A stretch of DNA of 64,000 bases from Fremontodendron californicum (lineage: Eukaryota > Streptophyta > Magnoliopsida > Malvales > Malvaceae): contig JAULJL010000010.1 of assembly GCA_030761205.1 (NCBI GenBank), forward strand, positions 4,717,001-4,781,000, read 5' to 3'. Positions within the stretch are counted from its first letter, which is position 1. The number at the start of each line of letters is the position of its first letter. The notes below the pieces were generated by a model, which was given only the letters and a program-made list of their open reading frames with translations, was not told the DNA's origin and did not search any database. A program made the translations under genes and the position numbers. This document shows positions 56,701 through 64,000 of this stretch, piece after piece.

Positions 56701-59690
56701 TCAAGCTGGTGAATGGATACAATCCATTCCAAGCTTGCTGGTTATTTTCTGAAAAACATCTCTAGACAATCCTTTGGTGAGCACGTCTGCAAGTTGATCA
56801 TTAGTAGAAACGGAAGGAGTATAAATTAGGCCACTATCCAGCTTTTCTTTAATAAAATGCCTATCAACCTCAACATGCTTAGTACGGTCGTGTTGCACTG
56901 GATTGTGTGCAATATTGATGTCTGATTTGTTGTCAGAATAAAGCTTCATTGGGCCTTCCCACCTAACCTTTAGATCTTCCAAAATTATCTTCATCCACAA
57001 TAGTTCACACATCCCAAGTGTCATTGCTCTAAACTCAGTTTTTGCACTGGACCTTGCAACCACATTCTGCTTTTTGCTTCTCCAAGTTACGAGATTACCA
57101 CCTAGGAAGGTGCAATATCCTAAGGTTGATATTCTATCAACTATGGATCCTGTATAATCCGCATCTGTATAGGCTTCAAGAGTCCATCCTTCTCCTTTCT
57201 TAAACAGAATTCTTCTTCCCGGTGTACCCTTCAAATACTGCAAGATTCTGTATACTGCTCTGAGATGTGATTCTTTGGGATTGTACATGAATTGACTCAC
57301 AACACTAACAACATAAGCTATATCGAGCCTGGTATGTGACAAATAAATTAGCTTCCCCACAAGTCTCTGATAAGAACCTTTATCCACCATCATATCTTTT
57401 GGAACATCACAAAGATTGTGGTTTGATTCTATAGGTGTCTCAATTGGCTTACATCCTCGTTGGCTTACATCCCCGCTTGCCTGCATCAGCCAATAAGTCT
57501 AACACATACTTTTGTTGTGATATAAAAATCCCCTGCTGAGAGTGAGCTACTTCAATACCAAGAAAATACTTCAATCTGCCTAGGTTTTTAATCTCGAACT
57601 CCTTCACTAACTGTTTCTTCAAATTCTCCATTCCTTCAGAGTCATCTCCTGTTACTATAATATCATCCAAATAGACCAACAATACTGTCACTCCCCTTGA
57701 TGCTGAGTGTTTCACAAACAAAGTATGATCACCTTGGCGCTGTTTATATCCCATACCCACCATAACTTTGGTAAATCTCCCAAACCAAGCTCTTGGGGAT
57801 TGTTTTAGTCCATATAAAGCCTTTTTTAGCTTACATACCACTCATTTTTCTTCATTCGAGCCAAACCCAGGAGAAATCTCCATATAGATCTCCTCTTCAA
57901 GATCTCCATGTAAGAAGGCGTTCTTGACATCAAATTATTGTAACTTCCAACCAAAATTCACAGCTATAGATAATAAGATTCTAACAGTATTCATCTTAGC
58001 AACAGGAGCAAAAGTCTCCAAATAGACTATGCCGTAGGTTTAAGTATACCCTTTGGCAACTAACCTTGCCTTATACATTTTCAAAGTACTATCTGATTTG
58101 TATTTAGTTGTGAATACCCATCTACACCCAACTGGTTTCTTACCTTTCGGCAGCCTCACCAAGTCCTAAGTCTTGTTTTTCTCAAGTGCTTCCATCTCAA
58201 TCTTCATATCATTTGTCCAATTCTCATTTCCTAATGCTTCAGATAATGTTTTTGGGATAGAGATTATATTTAGGCTAGTAAGAAAGGCCTTGTGGTTATG
58301 AGAAAGATTCTTATATGGCATGAACAAATATAGAGGATGTTTAGTACAAGTTCTGGTTCCCTTTCGAAGAGCAATTGGAACATCATAATCTTTTTGTTCA
58401 AGTGTTTCAGTGATGTTATCATTGAGTGAAGTAATTACATCGACATTACCAGGAGCAGAATTGGATTATTGGACCGGCACAGGTTGAGAGATTGTTACTC
58501 TTTTCCTTGAGTAAACCTGTAATGGACAAGTAGAGTCTTGAGTTTGCTTTTCATGTAACATTCCTTGTGACTGGATTGTAAGAGACTCGACTTCTGACTG
58601 TAAATTTGACTCGGATAAGTTGTTTGGCAGAATGTTGGGCTTGGATAGAGTGTCTGGCAGAATGTTGGGCTCAGATTGATGAGAGACAGCAGTTGGATGA
58701 GCGACAGTAGTTGGAAACTCAAGGAGAAAAAGGTCTTTGTCCTTATCTTCGATTAAGGATCTCTCCCCCTGAAGATAAGGACTATGAAAGTAATGATCTT
58801 TTTCGACAAAGGTGACATCGGCAAACACATAAAATTTTCTTGTCGGAGGATGGTAACATTTGTAGCCCTTTTGAGTGGAGGAGTAGCCAACGAAGATACA
58901 TTTTAGAGCTCGAGGATCAAATTTATTTCTGTTTTGAGAATGCACATGAACAAAGGCAACACAACCAAATATCTTTGGGACAAGATTATTGGATGCATTA
59001 AAGTTTGGAAAGAAATGTGTGAGAACCTGCATTGGACTTTTGAAATCAAGAACTCTTGTAGGAAGTCTGTTGATAAGATGGGCAGCAGTTAAAACCGTTT
59101 CGCCCCAGTATTGTTTTGGGACATTTTTTTTGAAACAAGAAAGCTCTTGTGCTGGCTAGGAGGTGACCATTCTTTCATTCGGCCACTTTATTTTGTTGAG
59201 GTGTGTTAACACAAGAAGACTCATGTATGATGCCTTTTTTTTTGGAAATAAGGAGAAAGGAATTGATTAAAAAAGTCTTTCGCATTGTCAGATCGAAATC
59301 TCTTTATCCCAACGTCAAATTGAGTTTTGATCATATTGTAAAAGGTTGGAAATACTGAACTCACATCAGATTTATTTTTTAATAGAAAAATCCAAGAAGC
59401 ACGAGTGCAATCATCAATGAATGAAACAAACCATCATGCCCCAGAAATTAGCAACAGGGGAAGGTCCCCAAATAGCAATATGAATCAAGGTAAATGGAAT
59501 AGATGTTCTTTTAAAGTTGATTTGAAAAGAAGTACGTTTGTGTTTTGCAAATTCACAAACATCACAATGAAAATTTTCAATGGCTAAACCTTTGAACAAT
59601 GAAAGAAACATTATTTTAAGGACATTAAAAGATGGGTGACCAAGACTAAAGTGTTGAAGCCATATCTTATCTTTATTGGATTTGAATTAC
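56701..59690 (-). pseudogene. Copia pol remnant: integrase, reverse transcriptase, RNase H
   Basis: Frames, read 5' to 3': 59611-59414 with CDVCEFAKHKRTSF (pre-integrase zinc region); around 59240-59100 NTPQQNKVAE with stops; 59032-58466 integrase C-terminal part with FGCVAFVHVHSQNRNKFDPR; a degenerate segment to 57842; 57841-57449 reverse transcriptase with KALYGLKQSPRAWF and YLDDIIVTG; 57486-56701 RNase H part with KGTPGRRILF, YTDADYTGS, LYSDNKSDINIAHNP, ending at the stop near 56701. A 16-bp tandem duplication in the RT/RNase H linker shifts the frame near 57449-57486. It cannot encode a complete polyprotein. Confidence 0.88.
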
Positions 59691-59825
59691 TCAGAAAGAA
59701 AGGATAATGGTGACAAACCCTTAACTCTATTTTGTCCATTCGATTCTTCAAGGTAGTAGAGGCCATCTCTCTCTCTATCATGTCTAATCATCCTCTTCGT
59801 GCCTTGTGATGGAAACTCAATTAAG

Positions 59826-62792
59826 AGTTGTAAACCCAAGTGCAGGTTATGTTCAAGTAATAAATTCTCGGGTGTCCGAGGTCGAACCACAGGGAAGCGT
59901 ATTAGTAAGTATAAGTTTATAAATATATAAGAAAAAGAAAATAAACAAGATATTAGGGAATCAATAACAAAGAAAGTAAACAAGATATTAGAGAACAAAA
60001 TAAACAAAATAACATAAAAGCAATTAAACAAGATATAAAAAAAACAATAAGAAAAGATGTTGAGGTTAGAGAATCCACTCTTGGTGTTATGCTAAGATTA
60101 ATCTTGTTTTATTACACAATTGAAATCCACGCATAAGGGAGGTTCCAACCGGAAGGTTTAGCAATTCAGTCCAAATTGTCCAACGTCCATAGCATATGAT
60201 ATATGTTCATTTGGTGTCCTCAAAACTCACAAAAAGAGTCCAAGCATTCCTTATGCCAAGGTATATGTCTACAACAAATCAAGGTTATGAAACCAAGCAT
60301 TTACTGTGCCATTTTCATTGTCAATAATGAATCAAGATCCCTACTTTGCAAGTATGATTTTAAACCAAAAGAAAATATTATCTATACTAGTGTTTATAAA
60401 TTTTAGCTCATGTTTAAAAGACTAACCTTAGCATTTACCAAGAGCTTCACCTCATCACCTCAACAATATGATTAGCAACACATACTAGATATGAATAAAA
60501 TGAAAAGAAATGTAAGAAACATAAGTAAATAAAGAAAAAGAAAACTAGAGAAAGAAAAGAAGAAGAAAACTTAGAGAATTTTACTACAAAGGCTAATATC
60601 CTACCAATGTATCAATGTATCCCCATACTCATCCAAGGCCCTCTATTTATACACATTTTGGAGGGCTAAATGACAAGAGACAAGCTTTACAAATTTCAAA
60701 GGTAGGTATAATAGGTGGGTGCATTTTTCTAACAATTTTCGTCATATTGTATGACAATTCTGATCAGCCAGCTTGATGGTCGATTTTGTCAATGTTGGAG
60801 GCTCGATCTGATAAAATGGTCTTCTAGAAAAATATACCCCTATCAGTTACGGATCCATAGCCGTTGGAATCAGATCATTTGCGCACGTGTATCGGGAGAT
60901 ATGGTCAAAATACCAAAACGGTGCAGAACAGACGTCATTGCACATCAGCCAACTTGATGGTCGATTTCGCTAGGGAAAACGACTCCGTTTCAAGAAGTGT
61001 AAAACATGAAAAAGATAGATATGCCTCTTAGCTTTGCAGGGATACAAAGTTCAGCCTTATTGCTTCAGTGAAACTCGAGATATAGCTGATATGGCAAAAG
61101 GTGTCGGAACTGGAACTGAACTGGATTTGCCCTTAATTCTAGTAATCTGAAATCACTCAAAGAAACTTGTGAAAAACACCAAATTACATAAAAATATAAA
61201 AGATCATAAACACAATTAGACTAAACAATAATAACTCGTATTTGACACAAAACAATAATAAAACATAACTAAAAACTATATAGTTATACGAGTTATCACA
61301 CCCCCATACTTAGATTGTTGCTAGTCCCTAGCAACGACTCAATAAAAATAAAATAAGAAAATCTAATCTAATCCATTTTCGTAGGAAATCACGGTGGCAC
61401 TTAGCATGTGACACAAGCCTTTAAACCCCTAGGTGTCCCTAGTGGACGAGTTTAGTCTCGTGAGGGTTTACTAGGACGATACCCACAAACATTGAAGACA
61501 TAAGAAAAACTAAAAATAATAATTATAACTAATCCTTCCAATATAAATTAGAGATAATCATTGGACAAGTCTTAAAAACTAATCAATAGCTTAAAGAAAT
61601 TCACAAAAAATCTTGCTTGAATGTAAATAGTTTGAGTTAAGCCAATAATAACATAACATATTTCAATCAAAATAGTGTATATTCAAACTTAATCTCAACT
61701 TCTCACATGGGATACTCTCTTGATTTTCACTCTTTAAAGTAGTGGTAAAGTGTTTACACTCAATCAATCTCATGAAAACACTTCTACCATATGCTTGCTT
61801 GTCCACCTATTCTCCACTATTTAGATCATACAACTTCATAAATCAAGAGGTCTTTATTCAAGGTTGTAATGGGGCCAAAGGGTTATAATGTGGTTAAAGA
61901 ACAAAAGGATAAAGATATCACAAAGGTTCCAAAGAGTTCATAGATTTTAGAGACATAATAAGATCATACAAATAAAACTTCTCAAAACTCTTATAAAGCA
62001 CATAATAACATAGGCTAAATATTCATGTTGAGCCTTTGCATCATTCTAACCAACTTTGTAACATCTTTTTCTAGAAGTTCAAGAGAAGATTTTTTTTTTT
62101 TTTAATATGGGAATGTATTTGACAATGATCCCTTTCTTTTTCTCTTGACTTTTTCTTTTCTTCCCCCACACTTATCTTTTGTTTCTAACCCAAATTTTCA
62201 AATAAAAATATCCCTTGTTTTTTTGCAATATGTCTCAAAATATAAAATTCATCTTTAGAACAAGGGTAAGGATATAAGCATATTTAGGCTAGGTGTAAGT
62301 TGTGGTTACCAATAAAACATCATATTTAATGTAGGCTCAAATTGGCTCACTAGTGGGGATGTTCTCGTAGAACATTAATAATGGATGGCTGTTTGGCTCT
62401 GGTTATAATCCTAATGCCTCTATCATATTCATGTTGTCACATGTATCAATATAGTATCAAACGGTTTAAAGCAAGTTCTAGAGAATCATGTAATCATAAG
62501 AGCACTCAAGAAAGAAATTAGATTGATTTGTATAATGCATCAATCATTATAGGCTCAAAAACTCACAAAGATGATTATACAAGTCAGATTAAGTCTAAAC
62601 ATGCTTCTTTCTCAATCAACATATCATATTAACATTGGCTCATAAAAAGGTTGACATCAAGCTCAATTCTCATGAAAATCTTCTCACTAATAAATCTGTT
62701 TTAGACTTATGCAATTCATATCTCATCATTGTATTGAAAGTAACTAAAAAAAACACACTAAGTCTAAACATGCTTTTTTTTGTTTTTTTGTT

Positions 62793-62830
<38 letters not shown>

Positions 62831-63045
62831 TTTATTTGAAGAAGAAGATTAAATCAAACTGACAAGGTATGTCTCAAGTCTCCCTTACTCAGACCTTGTT
62901 CAGAATGAATACTTCTAAATGTCTTAAAACACAACAATTTTTTTTTTTTTTTTAAGCAAAATATGTCCCTTACCCCCTACTAAAATATGACATTGTCCCC
63001 AATGTCAAATTTTAAAGGTAGAATTTAGGAGATATTACCTGCAGA
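59826..63045. repeat. Unclassified non-coding repeat (possibly a large non-autonomous element)
   Basis: Starts TGTAAACCCAAGTGCAGG followed by GGGTGTCCGAGGTCGAACCACAGGG, abruptly replacing copia homology. The interior lacks long conserved frames; it includes TTGCTAGTCCCTAGCAACG (about 61318-61336), TTAAACCCCTAGGTGTCCCT, long T runs (62780-62829, 62940-62954) and AATGTCAAATTTT near 63000. I associate such sequences with abundant plant intergenic repeats, but no terminal repeat or target duplication could be fixed. The right edge lies somewhere before the LOG-like stop codon at 63100. Confidence 0.5.
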
Positions 63046-63099
63046 GGTTGCTAACCACTTATTATAACTGAGACACAACAAGCAAAATGTTAGATAATG

Positions 63100-63747
63100 T
63101 CACAAAGACAAAGTGCAATCCACTCCTTGCTCGTCCATATCTCTTTTTCTTTTTCCGAGCGTTTGCGAAACAACCGTAGCAGATAAACACTCATAAGCTT
63201 GTAGCTTTTTGAGTAAATCTTCAATGGTTGTAGCAGAAATTATGGTTCTCCTTGCCTCTGAAAACATGAATCCATTATCCACAGCATTATCTAAATATGA
63301 AAGTAAATTACTAAAATAACCATTAATATTAAGCAAACCAATGGGTTTCTTATTTGTGACCAAAGATGACCAAGAAGCCACGCAAGCTATTTCTTCCAAT
63401 GTACCCAGACCTCCTGGTAAGGCAATGAATGCATCGGCAGAATGGTACATGATTGTTATCCGTTCAGGGATACTCCAGACTTGTATTTCCTTACCCACGG
63501 TAGGTCCACAAAAATCTGTGAATAGTTTTGGCACGATTCCTAGAACTGGACTTCCTCCGGCGTGTGCTGCTGTAGCGACTGCTCCCATTAGACCCGTACT
63601 ACCGCCTCCATAAATCAAGTGGATCTTTTGTTGGGCAAGTATTACTCCAACTCTTATGGCTTCATCAGCGAATATGTTATTTTTCCCTGGATAAGCACCT
63701 CCAAAGACACAAATTTTTTTAATGCGCTGGGACGAAGTGCTTTCCAT
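63100..63747 (-). CDS. LOG-like cytokinin riboside 5'-monophosphate phosphoribohydrolase, intronless, divergent
   Basis: A 215-aa frame starting MESTSSQRIKKICVFGGAYP. Family enzymes release active cytokinin bases from riboside monophosphates. Visible Rossmann/LOG features: ICVFGGAYPG near 12-21, LIYGGGSTGLMG near 44-55, and the nucleotide-binding PGGLGTLEE at 111-119. Differences: canonical CVFCGS is CVFGGA, and the usual HQRKAEM segment is PERITIM, keeping Arg96 but losing the Lys. Plant LOG genes normally have several introns; here none interrupts the frame, suggesting a retrocopy or derived lineage. The frame continues upstream to an ATG at 63981, but that extension spans a duplicated segment and looks non-coding. 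Whether it is an active enzyme is uncertain. Confidence 0.82.
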   Translation of the reverse strand: MESTSSQRIKKICVFGGAYPGKNNIFADEAIRVGVILAQQKIHLIYGGGSTGLMGAVATAAHAGGSPVLGIVPKLFTDFCGPTVGKEIQVWSIPERITIMYHSADAFIALPGGLGTLEEIACVASWSSLVTNKKPIGLLNINGYFSNLLSYLDNAVDNGFMFSEARRTIISATTIEDLLKKLQAYECLSATVVSQTLGKRKRDMDEQGVDCTLSL

Positions 63748-63826
63748 TTTTTTTCTTTTTCGAGTGCCTGAAAGAGAATGAGTACATGGTGTAATATATA
63801 GAGGACTGAGTAGTGAATCAGACAAG

Positions 63827-63977
63827 AGTAATAATGTCGCCGAAAGTGTATTTGACCTGTCAGAAGAAAATGTTAACCTAACAAAAGATTTTTGCGTGAT
63901 TTCAGGAAGAAAATCAAAAAGAGAAGAAAAATCAACCGTAAAAGTCAAAAGTAATAATGTCGCCGAAAGTGTATTTG
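63827..63977. repeat. 28-bp perfect direct repeat upstream of the LOG-like gene
   Basis: AGTAATAATGTCGCCGAAAG plus TGTATTTG occurs at 63827-63854 and 63950-63977, a spacing of 123 bases, immediately 5' of the LOG-like start codon. It could be a promoter duplication or part of a repeat continuing beyond the window. Confidence 0.85.
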
Positions 63978-64000
63978 GCATCTTCCTCTGGTTTTACGTC

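Larger units (their letters stand above)
56460..59820 (-). mobile_element. Truncated Ty1/copia retrotransposon (pol plus 3' LTR)
   Basis: On the minus strand the order is GAG-pre-integrase/integrase, reverse transcriptase, RNase H, polypurine tract, 3' LTR, as in copia elements. Upstream remnants (to about 59820) read GLYYLEE and HFSLGHPSF; gag, protease and the 5' LTR are absent. The right limit coincides with the start of an unclassified repeat. Confidence 0.88.

Noticed and set aside
59200..59600. Plus-strand open frame opposite the copia integrase
   Set aside because: Antisense shadow; the integrase motifs are on the minus strand.
62635..62862. Open frame with a long phenylalanine run
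   Set aside because: It is the translation of a T homopolymer in a non-coding repeat.
63748..63981. In-frame N-terminal extension of the LOG-like protein to an ATG at 63981
   Set aside because: The extension is hydrophobic, unlike LOG proteins, and includes both copies of a 28-bp direct repeat; the family N-terminus fits the ATG at 63747.

Overview
This is a gene-and-repeat segment of a plant nuclear genome. The evidence is multi-exon genes with GT-AG and a few GC-AG introns, plant-specific families (NPH3, DUF4057, LOG), AT-rich intergenic DNA, plant tRNA-type SINEs, hAT- and Mutator-type miniature elements, an LTR solo copy and a Ty1/copia relic. It is a eudicot; the repeat flavour reminds me of Malvales, but that is only an impression.

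Genes in order: (1) 634-15461 (+) a 25-exon peroxisomal full-size ABC transporter, ABCD1/PXA1/COMATOSE; (2) 27323-30072 (+) a DUF4057 protein with a repeated short motif; (3) 34930-38657 (+) a TLDc-domain protein; (4) 47475-40620 (-) a 14-exon glutamine-dependent asparagine synthetase; (5) 50513-51043 (+) an intronless uL23-type, probably mitochondrial, ribosomal protein; (6) 55696-51927 (-) a BTB/NPH3-family protein; (7) 63747-63100 (-) an intronless, divergent LOG-like protein. Genes 1, 2, 3 and 5 match, in order, Arabidopsis At4g39850, At4g39860, At4g39870 and At4g39880 as I remember that locus, so the segment is a conserved microsynteny block with the asparagine synthetase added.

Broken genes: a C2-domain relic at 19138-19677 (+), a class-I small heat-shock protein relic at 33893-33451 (-), and a frameshifted copia pol at about 59820-56700 (-).

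The 15.5-27 kb and 30-34.9 kb intervals are mostly transposon-derived. Several elements have boundaries readable from target-site duplications (TSDs): a SINE in ABCD1 intron 1, a 726-bp solo LTR, a 1.12-kb hAT-type element, two Mutator-type elements about 25 kb apart, a 508-bp hAT MITE, a SINE in a TLDc intron, and four copies of one hAT-type MITE family, three of them in introns of three different genes. The 59.8-63.05 kb stretch is a non-coding repeat I cannot classify. No CRISPR array, rRNA or intact tRNA gene was seen.

Functionally the genes are unrelated housekeeping or regulatory loci (fatty-acyl import into peroxisomes, amide-nitrogen metabolism, organelle translation, light/hormone signalling). 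They are neighbours by chromosomal history, not an operon or cluster.
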